From Cinnamomum chago (lineage: Eukaryota > Streptophyta > Magnoliopsida > Laurales > Lauraceae), in the NCBI GenBank assembly GCA_038049695.1, contig CP142459.1, forward strand, positions 71,418,501-71,482,500: 64,000 nt of DNA, written 5' to 3'. Numbering within the stretch: position 1 is the stretch's first letter; every line of letters begins with the position of its first letter. Shown here in pieces: positions 49,613 through 62,261 of this stretch. The notes beneath the pieces were generated by a model that saw only the letters and a program-made list of their open reading frames with translations, ran no database searches and was not told where the DNA came from. The position numbers and the translations under genes are program-made.

Positions 49613-50896
49613 GGGAGATGTTCTGTACAGTAACGTACAGTCCTTGATTTCTCTCCATTGTTACCAAAGTTGGCCATTTTACCCAGATGTTCTCTGTACA
49701 ATCCGTACTGTTGTACAAACCAAAAGGCTTATTCTCAGTTGCGATATCACAACAAATGTTGCGATATGACAATTTAAGTTGCGATGCCGCAAGTTATAAA
49801 GTTGCAATACCGCAATTAATGTTGTGATATCACAAAAATAAAACGTAAGGTTTAAAAGTCAACAAATGCATTTATGTTTATAATTTTTTTCCGTTCCGTT
49901 GCTTTCGTGTCTAGCTTGGGTTCTCTACATCCATACTCTGTAAAACTTCACATTTGACATAAAACAAATTAGACAGCATGAGCGATAATTTTAGTTCCAC
50001 CAGAACAAATTTAAGCAAAGTCAGATTTAATACAACGTGGGTTTCAATTCTTCAATTGAAGCTAGCAGGAAGGTCATAGAACAATACAAGTAACACGCAT
50101 GCTTATCAAAGAAGAAAGGGGTGGGGCGGTAGTTTTGATACATATGGGGCATCAGCATGGGGCCATTACGATTCTTAAGGGAATTCAGGCTTTGATCTGG
50201 GGCGACCGTCCCAGATGCCATACAAGTGAGTCCGCCCCACTCTGATGCCCCGAATGATGTCGATGCAAACTCCAACGGCAGTTGATCGTCTCAGTTAGAA
50301 ACCAGAGTATTTAGGGTTTCTAAACCAACAAACAGAGATAAATAGAGAGAGGAGGAAAAGGAAAGAGAATACCGATTCTCGCTAAAAGAGAGAGGGAATA
50401 AGGATTACCATGTTCAACAGGGGCGACTGCAACAACACCAAGCTCGGAATGCCCAGATTGCGAAACAATGGTGGCCAAAATCCCTAGTCGATGGAGACAA
50501 TGGAGACGATAATGCTTCTTCGACGTCGAACGGACGTTGGCAGCCTTGCGTATTTGCAAATAGGTTGGCGAGGGAGGAGGATGGTCAAATTCGGTCGGGA
50601 AAGAGAGTTACCACACGTGAAAATGAGGAATAGTCGAACAGGGATGGATAAACGAATGAAATGGGCTTTTCGAATTGTGCTATCGCAATATAAATTGCGA
50701 TATCACAACATAAATTGCGGTATCGCAACATTATAACTTGCGGTATCACAACTTAAATTGTAATATTGCAACTAAAATAAGCTTTTTGGTTTGCGCATCG
50801 GTACAAACTGTACAGAGAACGTCTGGGTAAAATGGCCAACTTTGGTCACAAGAGAGAGAAATCAAGGACTGTAGGTTATCGTACAGAAAATTTCTC
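49613..50896. mobile_element. Mutator-like element with TIRs of about 200 bp
   Basis: The flanks attaacctt at 49604-49612 and 50897-50905 are a perfect 9-bp target duplication; copies 1 and 4 have a single such word (near 21,350 and 62,229). The left end gggagatgttctgtacag and inverted right end gagaaattttctgtacg continue as inverted repeats for about 200 bp, including aaagttggccattttaccca. Subterminal ttgcgatatcacaac-like words repeat several times. The 0.8-kb interior has no transposase and may be captured host DNA. Confidence 0.82.
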
Positions 50897-51398
50897 ATTA
50901 ACCTTTTAACTCATTTGCCGTAGATAGTTGGGGAAAGGCCAGCACATTGCCCGAAAAACAGCCCCCAATCGTGCATGGATATAGGGGTGTTCATGGCCGG
51001 GCCCTACACTATAACACTAGTCCAGGCCTAGCCCAAGACCGACACGGGCCGTAAGAGTTAGGCCTAAGATCCAGGTAGAGCTTTTTATCACTTTTGTGCG
51101 AATTTGATCGATTGTTGAACTAATTAAATCAAATTACATGCATTTCTTACCTGAGCCTAGTCAGGCTGCTTTCTATCGCTTAATTTCAAGCCCCGCCCAA
51201 CGGGCCCTAATTATATATCCGTCCCAAATTCCTCGTGTATTACCATTGAGTGGAGATTTCGTGAGTGCGGCTTTGATGGACGGATGTAGGAGAAGACGGG
51301 AATTTTGGGTGGAATAGCTTCGAAGGGTACGAGGGAGACAGCAGGAGAGAATGAGGCATGATCTAGAAAGAAATGGAAACACCTATTACTGTGTTGGA

Positions 51399-51400
<2 letters not shown>

Positions 51401-51448
<48 letters not shown>
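51401..51448. repeat. (GA)n microsatellite
   Basis: GA run of about 48 bases in unit 4, at the place related to the run at 33484-33537 in unit 3. Confidence 0.9.
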
Positions 51449-51449
<1 letters not shown>

Positions 51450-51508
51450 CTGGGGATAGAAATGTAGGCGTCACTGGCCACTTTGGAGGTTCACTATGGA
51501 GTGATATC

Positions 51509-51539
<31 letters not shown>

Positions 51540-52365
51540 GGTTTTCAATGACTTGGAACGAATACTTAATTAAGATCAATTTGATTTGTGGATCATGGAG
51601 AAATCCAAATTCCTATATTCCCTTTCTTGAACTTTAAAGTAGGAGACAACATGACAGTCTATTGTATGGGACTGAATGCTCCTACTTGCCTATTTTAGGG
51701 TTGTGAGATGAACGTAAAAGGCTACCATCCATCTTACATTTGGTGGGCCAATGCAACCGACACATTCTTTTGGATGTCCTATTTTAAAAAGCAATTAAAA
51801 AGATCTGGATGTTGAAGAGTGTAAAGGAAGCATATTCAAATGTAGAGTGCAGAGAACAAGCCACTAAATTCGATCGAGTGGACAAGTTCGTTCAGAAACG
51901 ATTTGGATCCCCTACATAATATTGTCCTAGCTAGTTTGTGATAGTAAGCACTACACATGACAAAGCTAGCATGGCCATCTAACACTATCATATGGGAGAT
52001 TGCATTGAGATCTAGCCAACTGAAATAACTTTGATTTATTAGATGTGGTTTACTAGTGTCAGATTTAAAGTCTGAAAATGGATAGTAACAAAATAAAATC
52101 TGTGAGTTTGATTGGTACGATCTATTTTATAGTTTTAGATTGGACAATTATGAACATTAAGTTAATTTGAATTTTCATTTATAACTATTTTGAAATCCTT
52201 TCGTATTTGATAGCGCTAAAAACATACAACCTGTCAAAAATGAAGAAGAATCCAGTGAGACAAATGGTATAATTAAAAAAAAAGAGAGAGAAAAGAAAAA
52301 CAACAACTTGTGCAGCCAAATTAATGTTAAATGATCGAGATCATTCCAAAAAAAAGCAAGTTTTT
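51540..52365. other. Duplicated 5' flank of oxidase unit 4, first part
   Basis: No gene. It matches unit 1 from about 9,985 to 10,980 (for example caatgacttggaacga and tttggtgggccaa), without the SINE at 10436. From about 52,170 it is nearly identical to unit 2 from 21,885. Confidence 0.6.
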
Positions 52366-52648
52366 CATTTATTTATTTATTTATTTTTAAAATAGAAATC
52401 CATTAAAGAGAACAAAAAGTTAATAGAAATAAAGAAAATCTCAAAAAGGCTACGTCCCATCCATTTCTGGATAGGAGCCACAGTGAAAAAGAACGGCCGC
52501 AAAAACAATTGCTACATGCTAAGGATCTAAATTGAGCTATAGAATGGGTTAGAACCGCCCCAAAAACAATCAATACATGCTAAGGAGCTAAATTGAGCTA
52601 TAGAACGAGCTATCCTATTAAGTTTTCTAGGTATAAAAGAGAACTTAA
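52366..52648. mobile_element. Insertion shared with unit 2 (possible LINE 3' end)
   Basis: Same segment as 22072-22355, at the same place relative to the surrounding flank, with only a few differences. Its presence in units 2 and 4 and absence in unit 1 shows that these flanks share a later common ancestor. Confidence 0.5.
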
Positions 52649-53196
52649 CACTTAGTTGAAGTCAATGATGATGAAGACTATATTTAAACATTAAGGTAAC
52701 ACTAGATGAACCCACGACTGGTTTAGCAACGAAGCTAGCCAGCTAGGAATGGTGAAGCAGCTGTAGATAGGAGTCAGGACTGATTTGGGCCAGGTTGACC
52801 TCTGAGGATAATGGATATGGACCTAAACTGAACTCAACCTGTTTATTGACAGATTTGGGAATGTGGACCCTAAGTCCACAGCCCTGTATGTCATGCAGGT
52901 TGAGATCTTTATTGTATGGAAACAGTTGTCATCAGGAGAGGAAGAGGGCCCACATATTAATACAAAGAAATAATGAGGGAAATTAGTTTACGGATGTGAA
53001 GTGATGGGTCATGGAAATGGGCCGAAGCCGTTGTGGGCCAAAGATAGTAGTACCCCAATTGGACTTTGTCCACTAGGATACTCACAGGTAAGTCTCACCT
53101 CAAACACATATCAATGGGTGTGGAGTGTGGACCACTTAATTGCAGCCCACTTTAACATGCTGATCAAGCTGGAGGTTACTCACCATATTTTTTGAT

Positions 53197-53386
53197 GAGA
53201 AAGTCTAACTGGCCTGACTGGGAGACCGACCCATGGCCCGGTCTCCCAGCCAGGCCGTTGGATCCCAACGGCTTGGGATCCAACGGCCTGGCTGAGAGAC
53301 CGGGCCATGGCGGCTTGGGATCCAACGGCCTGGCTGAGAGACCGGGCCATGGGTCGGTCTCCCAGTCAGGCCAACTAGCAGGGCTG
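53197..53386. mobile_element. 190-bp GC-rich foldback element with 9-bp target duplication
   Basis: ttttttgat flanks it at 53188-53196 and 53387-53395. Units 1 and 2 have a single copy (caccatattttttgattg). From ggcctgactgggagacc on the left the sequence is repeated as a near-perfect reverse complement on the right for about 65 bp, and the middle is a tandem of ggcttgggatccaacgg plus ctgagagaccgggccatgg. It is a miniature Mutator-like or unclassified foldback element without coding capacity. Confidence 0.8.
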
Positions 53387-53395
53387 TTTTTTGAT

Positions 53396-55553
53396 TGATC
53401 AGGATAGTGGTAGTAGTTGATACAATAAATAAAATAAAGAAATGCATGCATCCTTATCTGGAATCCCAATGTTGATAATTTCCACAATCTAGCTATCAAT
53501 GATTTGCAGCTTCATCCATTGGCATTAACGTAACGAAATCATTGCTTATATAGATCATAATAATACAAACATAATGTAGGATCTTCTTTCCTTTGGGTTG
53601 ATACACAAGCAAAACCCACTTGCATCATATATTCACAATTATTTGAAACATTAGCGTTTAAGTTCATTAAAACAAAATCAAATGACAAAAACACCCTTGT
53701 GTCCAAAACACTAAATGTTAATAACATTAAATTTAATGATAAATAATGAACATATATATATATGCTAGTTTCCCATAATATATTTTATAAAAAATATACT
53801 TCTTATCAGTCACATTCGAGTCACCTTTGTTTGATCAAAATCATTAAAGTCTATACTTTTCATTAATATGTACCGAATAAATTTTCACTTCAATTAGAAA
53901 GGTACAAAAAATTAACCCATACGAGTTAAAAAAAATGTATATCAACAAAATCTCATTCTTTTAGTACACAAATTCCAAGGAGACCCCATTTCTTACCTAA
54001 GTGCCTAGAGTTTTACTTTTGAATTATCCATACAGGCCGGCTTCTCGTCTCACAAGAGCATACTTCTTTTCCATACCTATGTTCTCCCATGAGTCTCGGC
54101 CCGTCAAGCTGAGCTATTGGCCCAAAGGGCCATTGACCATCTAGAGTCAAGTCAATACTAAAGAGAGGGAAACCATCCAAAAAAAAAAAAAACAGAGTAC
54201 CAAAGAAATTAAGGACTCTCCAAGGCAAAGTCAAATAAAAATATATTGAAAACTCAGCGTTCATACTTTCTAGAAGGTAAGAGGTAAGAGTTTTGAGTAC
54301 ACCTTGGAGTTGCTTGGAAGCGAAGAGGAAGGAGATGGGAATCATTGGATGGGCCTTTGGAGTCTACGTACAATAAAGACCTTTCAACATCCATACAAAG
54401 CGTAGATCTCTTACCTTGATCTTTCCCTTTTCATGTCCGGTTGCATTTGTTGATTCTGTTTGCCAGTTTCATATGAGACCTCAGCATCTTGATGTTATCA
54501 AACGCGCTTTCTGAATTTCTTAGGAAATCTCTTGTTCCTGAAATTATGTTATAGCCATATATAGTTGAGAGAGAAGGATTCCTTGTTTTGTAATTTTACC
54601 TCCCTCTATAGAGATCAGAGAAGGACTCTTTCATGTCAAAAGTGGCCTAGATCAATTCGAGTTCCCGTGAGGATGAATGAATCAATTGACCCGAAAAACT
54701 GAATCCTGCTAAATAGTCAACTGTACTGTAAGTTTTGCATGGGAAGACTTTCCAAGTCAAATCAAATAAAACGCCCAGGAATTTTTAAAATCAGAAAAAC
54801 CATTTCATTTAATATTAAATTATTCAAGTCTCATGTGCTAGAACAAACCCCCAAATTCAAATGAGACGAATTAACTCCACTAGACCCGGTAGGGCCGGTC
54901 CTATAACAACAACCCTCATGTGCTAGAAATAAAAATGGCATTGACTATTGACTTCCAATGGGAAAAGGAATCGATTCAACAAAGTAGCCACAGACTGGGC
55001 CAAAGAAATTTTGAATGTGTCAACTCATCACCGCCATATGATATAAGCAGGTTAAATCTATCATAAAGTTTACTAGAACTTTACAAAAGTAAAGGCATAA
55101 TTATTCACATGTAAAAGTAGAAGCTAAAAATTGATGTTCATCTTATAAATTTAATTTAATATAATCTTATAGAGAGGGAGGAGCCCACATGCTTTTTCCC
55201 AATTATGATATCTTTAAACAAGATCATGTCTAAGGGATTCTCACACCATACATTGTGTATGCGTGTGGGGTATGTATATTTATTACAATTTTCAGGAGAT
55301 TTCACAGCAGTCTATAATTAATAAGATTTATGCAACATTCTCCTTCTAGCTAATCAATGTTACAAAACCTGATTATAATGAAACTGGAAATCCAAGGAGG
55401 CGCCTCTTTTGTAATGGATGCATTGAATTATTCATCAATAAGAAGAAGAGTGTCTTTTCTAGTTCTTGATAGAGAAGACAGTATATGGTAGGTTGTGATT
55501 GTTTAATATCTTTATCACACTAATCATAATATTAAGAATAATATCTTAGGAAT
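53396..55553. other. Duplicated 5' flank of oxidase unit 4, second part
   Basis: No gene. It aligns by eye with 33.73-35.16 and 35.91-36.57 kb of unit 3 and with parts of units 1 and 2. Confidence 0.55.
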
Positions 55554-56356
55554 TGTGTGGGACGTTTCCCTAAGAGCAGGGTTATGCTAATTACGGTAAC
55601 AGTACCGACCTGGGTTATTTCGATCTCAGTTTACGAACTCGGCAAGGTACATCCATCTCGGCAAAAGTATCAGCTAGCACCGAGCTTGAGCCGGCTTCGG
55701 TAAAAGTACCAGCTAGGCCCACCTTGGTCTCCGTATAAGGCACATCGGCAACGATGTCAAGATGCGTTCATACCTGGTCTCAGTATCATCTTCAGGTCAG
55801 CACGACCAGCTGAGATGGATACTAAACCATAATTGTACTCCTATAAAACTACCACTACATTACAGAACATGCTGACAGATAAAATGGGCGCAAAATATTG
55901 ATAAGGGGTTGTCCTTATCTAATGATCACATCCGCATTAATATAAGAAGTCAACGCATGATCCGATGGGATAATGCCTCCACCTACCTTCACTGAGGAAA
56001 CATGGTGTGGGCTGATCGGACAGTGCTTTACATAACCCCCACTAAGGAAGCGCTAGATGGAACTTCCACCTATATATATAAGGGTAAGATCCCAAAGAGG
56101 TACGATATATACAACACAACACAAGCATACATAATCCAAACTTTGCATTTCTTCCCCATTCATTCTTTCTTTGTTCAGTGACTTCACTAACTAAGGCTTT
56201 GGAACACCTTCGGCTGACTGCAGCCACGGTCTCTGACCTTTGCTTCTCCTTCTCCTTTTAGATTGTAGGCATCCAATATTCCCCAAAGAACTTCATAAAG
56301 ATCATAATCCATTTATAATCTATCATTTTAAGCTCGTATCATTTTAGGCATTAACA
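55554..56356. mobile_element. Solo LTR of an LTR retrotransposon
   Basis: Begins tgtgtggga and ends attaaca, flanked by the 5-bp duplication ggaat at 55549-55553 and 56357-56361. Units 1 and 2 have an uninterrupted related site (near 13,200 and 25,455). It contains gataaggggttgtccttatc and a TATA-like tatatatataagg, shared with the LTR at 38985-39773. 803 bp with no internal region. Probably Ty3/Gypsy type. Fossil. Confidence 0.8.
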
Positions 56357-56865
56357 GGAATAATGTCTTAGAAGATTCTAATTATATTCCACAATCGACA
56401 CTTACTATAACTGACTTCTCGAGTGATGACAATGGGTCAAGTTTAAATGGGGACCACCACTGTCTGAACCAATTACGGGCGGATTTGGTAGTATGGTAGG
56501 AGGGTTCGGATCAAGTATTGTTTTCCATATACTAACCCAAGTCAATTCAAGTCTTCACTAAAATATTTAGTTTTTATATTATTTTAAAAATATTAAATCA
56601 ATCACTAATTAATTCGATCCTACTATTGACCCTCGGTTGGATATGAATATGACAACCATAATAAAAGCCACTCGCCGGTACAGGTGTGGAATAATGCTAT
56701 GTCGAGTCTTCTCTATGAATGGTTCTTTTCCGCGTTCTTTTTCGCGTACACCAATAAAATTTCAAGCCGGTGTTTATGACGGGGTCACTGTCAAATACCA
56801 TCTACTCCGTTTTATAAGATAAGAAGCTGCAAAGAAGTTTCCGTTACACAACCACAAATTTCCAA

Positions 56866-56873
56866 TATAAAAC
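56866..56873 (+). promoter_or_regulatory. Candidate TATA box, oxidase copy 4
   Basis: tataaaac in the context tccaatataaaa, which is also found before copy 1, lies 149 bp upstream of the start codon and before the conserved gatgtctcataacg block. Confidence 0.5.
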
Positions 56874-57014
56874 CTCTCGTGATGTCTCATAACGAATATC
56901 ACTACGCATCTTGCTTTGGTCACTCCACCCCGCATGTGCAAGAACCCCATCTCATTTCTCATTACATATTTTCAGTTGAACCAAACAAAGCTGAAACGTT
57001 GAGACTAGAGGAAG

Positions 57015-60000
57015 ATGGGTCCACCCCATGCCCTTTCAGCCACCAACTTATTGAGTCTATTTTGTTTCTTCATCTTGCTAGCAACTCAAACCGCTGATGC
57101 TAAGATCCGAAGGTACAAATGGGAAGTGAATTACCAGTTCAAGTCCCCTGATTGCTACAGGAAGCTGGCTATAGCCATCAATGGAAGGACTCCTGGTCCC
57201 ACCATCCTCGCGCAACAAGGCGACACTGTTATCGTCGAGCTGAAGAACAGTTTGGTCACTGAGAATATTGCAATTCACTGGCATGGAATTCGACAGGTAG
57301 AGTCATAAGAACCATCTTAATTCATGTTCACAAGGGTCTCTTTTCTTTGTGGATGAAGAAGTTTGATTTTTTTTTTTTTTTTTTTTTTTTTTGGGTTGCA
57401 GATCGGATCTCCATGGAGTGATGGAACGGAAGGTGTGAGCCAGTGCCCGATTTTGCCCGGAGACACCTTTGTGTACAAGTTCGTTGTGGATAGGGTAGGT
57501 TATGACATATTAATCTTAAATGGTTCTTTTACCAAAAAGTGAAAAATCTTTTAGAGTTATTAAGAAATGAAGCAGTGCTAACTGAGATATCATTAATACA
57601 TGACATAAATTAAAATCAATTCTTCGTCCTTAGGAACTCGGAAGTAATTATATTGAGAAAGTGTAATCTATAAAATCTAACTACACATTTCTTTTACTTT
57701 GGCTAAGAAAGTCTAACTATCGATTTAGATGCAGTGGAAAAGTGGACAATACTATCTACAGTTCAAAGTAATTGTCTCAGTTTTCTCCACTTGGCTTCTC
57801 ATTCTCGACCATATTGCTGTGGAAGAGAGGAACCATACATGCTTACCACGTGATAAGTAAACAAAATCCTCCCTCTCCTGGAAATCAGTTTAATTTTTGT
57901 ATTTTTAGCAAGGAAAATGTGGATTGTCAAATAAAAAAACAAAAAACAGTGGGCTTCATGGAAAGTTATAGAAAATTCCCTCTCTACCATAGAATCCCCT
58001 ATAGTCTCGTCCAAACACGCCCCAAGACTCTCTACCATAGAATCCCCTATAGTCTCGTCCAAACACGCCCCAAGAGAAAATACATGGTGAAGATTAATAT
58101 ACACCAGAAAGCAGTGTGATTTTACACATGTTGGAATTGCACATACTTAAATCGGAGATTATGTTTGGCTTTTGACAGCTGACACCTGAATTAACACGTG
58201 GTGGCTTAATTTTGGTTGATCTAACCGGCTAATATCACATCATCCTCTATATATACAATTACGAACCCATTTTTTTTTTTTTCTTGATAAATCACTAGCC
58301 CAAGTTTTACTTCATCAATGGTAAACAATGCTAAACATGGCCAATTCAACAATACATAGCTTTCATTTCAGACTTACAACCGAAATTTAGGACGAGCTTT
58401 TTTATACAGAGTGTCCATGTGATATGTCTGAGGTTGGAAGGTGGGCCAGACAGAAAGGTGCCATCTGCACCATCCTAGAAGTAGCATGCTTCATTTTCTT
58501 TTGGTAAGGTGGTGCCCTTTTGCCCTTTAGCTCTTTAACTTTTCTAAGATAACCAAGGCCACCTTACCGACAAAAGTTGAAATGCATGATGCATTATTTA
58601 ATATTGCATGAAATGTGCCTACGTGGATACCTACTTTACTACAAAAGAAATAATCTTTAGTCCGGTGACTTGATCCTGTGATTGACAGAAACCCGGTGGC
58701 ATCTTTTCTTCTTTTTTATCATCAAGATGCATGAGTGCTTTGGCACTGTCTTTGATGTTGACCTTTCTGAACTTATTGAGGAACATTTATACTTTTCTTA
58801 TGATCAGTATTCGTATTCACACCATGTCGATCACTTTTCCACATGAACTCTCTTCGCCAATCTCAACAAACTGGTCATTTTGTCAATTAAAAAAAAAAGT
58901 CCGCTGGATATTTATTATTGTTAAAAATACAGGCATTTATGTAAATTTCACAACCATATAAATTAAGGGATAGGATCATGTTAATCTTATGGGATTAGCT
59001 CTCCCACCCTCTCTCTCAAAGGTGTTCTCTAGAAAATAATACTCTTTTTTTCATTTTTAAACTTAATTTCACAAGTAGATGAGGTGTGTTTCATGCCATT
59101 CCAACCAGAAAGTGGACTTGATAGGCATAAGAACATATGTATGTTCATATGGTTTTTTGAGGATCCATTGATAAACTCTGCATGCACCTCATGGGCCATC
59201 GAGATACACCCCAGATCAATTGGGGCCCACTTATATAACTGACTGATATTTTATTTTATTTTTTTAAATTGCAGCCAGGGACTTACATGTATCATGCCCA
59301 TTATGGAATGCAAAGAGAAGCAGGACTATTCGGATCCCTTCGGGTGTCAGTTCCTGATGGAGTGAGCGAACCCTTTACATACGACTTTGATCGAAGCATC
59401 ATACTCTCTGACTGGTGGCACAAGAGCACCTATGAACAATCCGCCGGCTTATCCTCCATCCCCTTTCAATGGGTCAATGAGCCTGAGGTATATATTTCTT
59501 GATCATTAATAATCAATTTCATCTAACCAGTATCCTATCCTATTTTCGGATGGCCCATCCATCTAATCCATTGGCTATGTCCCTTGATGTGATGGCCCAG
59601 CCTGACCTGTTGTTTGATTGCTTGATTCACATCTCGTAAGTTGTACTCTTGATGCAAGTACTTGGGCTTGTTTTGGGATAGGTCAATGCATCCAGGCCAG
59701 GCCTTACTTTAGAAACACAGGCCGGTATCTTGGCGAACACAGGCTATACTTGCCGGGTGCCTCAAATTAGTCAAGCTCGAGCCCGCTTATTTAGTCAATC
59801 TCAATCGGCACAGGCTTTCTATCACTTGCTTTAGCAAATCAGCTACTAAACTATAAGCTATACTTATTCGGGGTAAGGAACTGAGCTTTGGGCTTTTTAC
59901 CGCTCAATCCAAGCCTAATCCTAATATTAAATTGTCCCAAACATTAAATCCAGGCTCAGACCAAATACTAAAACCCATGGCCCGAACTCGGCCCCAGTAC

Positions 60001-61556
60001 CAAAACCCAATCCAAGGGCAGAACCCGGTCCAAAGCGGGTTGATCCCAAATGAAGCTGTTTGCCCGGACATGAGCACCCCCGGTCTTAACTAGGAAGGAT
60101 TGTAGGTTGCATCAGGCAATCTATTGAGGCCCAAGTTTCACATCAGCAAGCGCAGCCCATTTGCCGCTCTTGGTTGTAGACATCTGCACTCTCATTAAAT
60201 ATTTTTTATTAACATAACAGCATATTCTTCACTACTTACTCTGAGGTAATTGATCAATCTGATTTATTTATTTTTTTTCCTTCTTCAGTCACTTCTAATC
60301 CAAGGAAGGGGAAGATTCAATTGCTCCACACTGGGTCCATCAACTAATGGTGTCTGCAATTCAACAAGTCCTGACTGTTCTCCCTATTTTATCACAGTGG
60401 TGCCAGGAAAAACATACCGCCTAAGAATAGCCAGCCTCACTTCTCTATCTGCGCTTAGTTTCAAGATAGAGGTAATTAGCTATATTCTTGTTCTAACTCT
60501 CTTTCTTATGCCATCCCTTCCAAGAGATTGCTTACTCAAATCCGTATTTAAAAACTGAGAAGATGAATCCTAACTTCTTCTTCTTCTTTTTCTGAGCAGG
60601 GACACAACATGACTGTGGTCGAATCCGATGGGCATTACGTTGAGCCATTCGTCACCGATAATTTATTCATCTACTCCGGCGAGACCTACTCTGTCCTTGT
60701 TAAAGCAGATCAAGACCCATCCAGGAACTACTGGGCTGCAACCAATGTAGTCAGTCGCGAACCCAAGACTCCTCCTGGGCTAGCCATCTTCAACTACTAT
60801 CCTAACCACCCTCGAAAGCCCCCACCAACTCCTCCACCCACTGGGCCAATGTGGAATGACACTGAAGCCCGACTAGCTCAGAGTCTCAGAATCAAGTCCC
60901 ACCAAGGTTACATTCACCCGCCTCCCCTGACCTCAGACAGGGTCATCACACTCCTCAACACACAGAACAGGATCAATGGCTACGTTCGTTGGTCTGTTAA
61001 CAACATGTCCTTCACCCTCCCCCATACACCATACCTCGTCGCGCTTAAAGAGAATTTAACCAATGCCTTTGATCAATCCCCTCCGCCAGACACCTATGAT
61101 TACAAGAACTATGACATCTACAGTGTCGCAAATAACACCAATGCCACTTCAACCAACTCCATCTACAGGTTGAAATTCAATTCAACTGTGGACATCATTC
61201 TACAAAATGCAAACACCTTGACTAAGAACAACAGTGAAACGCATCCTTGGCATCTCCATGGACATGATTTTTGGGTGTTGGGCCATGGTAAAGGAAAGTT
61301 TGATCCAGAGATTGACCCAAAAAAGTATTATAATTTGGTGGACCCAATAATGAAGAACACAGTTGCGGTGCAACCCTATGGATGGACAGCGTTAAGGTTC
61401 AAAGCGGATAATCCAGGTACATGGGCTTTCCATTGCCATATAGAAGCTCATTTTTACTTGGGCATGGGTGTGGTGTTTGAAGAAGGGGTGGAGATGTTGG
61501 GGGAGCTTCCTCAGTCTGTAATGGGGTGTGGTTTAACTAGGGGTGGATCTCATTGA
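57015..61556 (+). CDS. AAO: L-ascorbate oxidase, array copy 4
   Basis: Exons 57015-57296, 57402-57494, 59275-59487, 60289-60471 and 60600-61556 give 575 residues with GT-AG introns. Exon 1 has the same 94 residues as copy 2. Copper motifs [22 protein letters not shown] and [12 protein letters not shown] and all six family cysteines are present. Exon 2 has its own variant (DTFVYKF), and exon 5 ends MLGELPQS...CGLTRGGSH. Intron 1 is shortest (105 bp) because about 30 bp after the donor are missing. Intron 2 (1.78 kb) has no recognised transposon and probably approximates the ancestral state. Intron 3 is the most diverged of the four. The 3' UTR lacks the SINE-like insertion found after copies 1 and 3. 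Likely functional and secreted. Confidence 0.93.
57980..58075 (+). repeat. 48-bp perfect tandem duplication in intron 2, copy 4
   Basis: The unit beginning ctctctaccatagaatcccc and ending cgccccaaga occurs twice in a row (57980-58027 and 58028-58075) with no difference, so it is recent. Copy 3 has a single related start of the unit near 40,086. Confidence 0.9.
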
Positions 61557-62261
61557 TGCAACTCTATGTTCGTATTTATTTATTTATTTTTTGTTAGAAC
61601 TATACACATTTAATTCATTAGTGGGTTTTAGGAATAACCAAACCATTCTCACATAATAAAAAGTTACAAATGTTACTACAATATATTGCAAGCCATTAAA
61701 CTGCTTTGAGAGCCATGTAAGCTTGTGATGTAATCCACTTTTAGGGCACCTTAATTTGTGCATGCCCTTGTTTGTAATCCCTTGTTTGTGGAGGCCATTT
61801 CCTAAACAAAAAGGGAAGGCCTCTTTATATTCACATGGTATTTTTTAATGTTTTGGTGCAAACAGACTGAAAATCCATATTTTTGCGGGAACTATTCTGT
61901 ATAGGATATAAGAAATACGAGTCCAACTTCCCCTCATCCTAAAGGCATTTCCGTGGAACAGAACTTGTGTTTCCTCTTCCGTAGTATAACGCAAACAAGA
62001 ATTTTAAGAAACTCCATATTCTTCCATGAATCACAAAACGTAGATTAGCTAGAAACTTATATATATATTCAGCATACCTCTTCTCACGCAAGAAGACAAA
62101 ACACTACATTTACTAGGTGGACTTTAAGAACAAGCCACCTCTATACCACACCATAGACATCTGATTTTGGGAAAAGTTCCTATACTATGCACATAATAAA
62201 GAAGCACGATTTAAAAGAGGATAGTGCATTAACCTTTTAATTCATTTGCCGTAGATAGTTG

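Noticed and set aside
58160-58560. Possible extra transposon in copy 4 intron 2
   Set aside because: No inverted ends or target duplication could be found; it may be ancestral intron sequence lost elsewhere.
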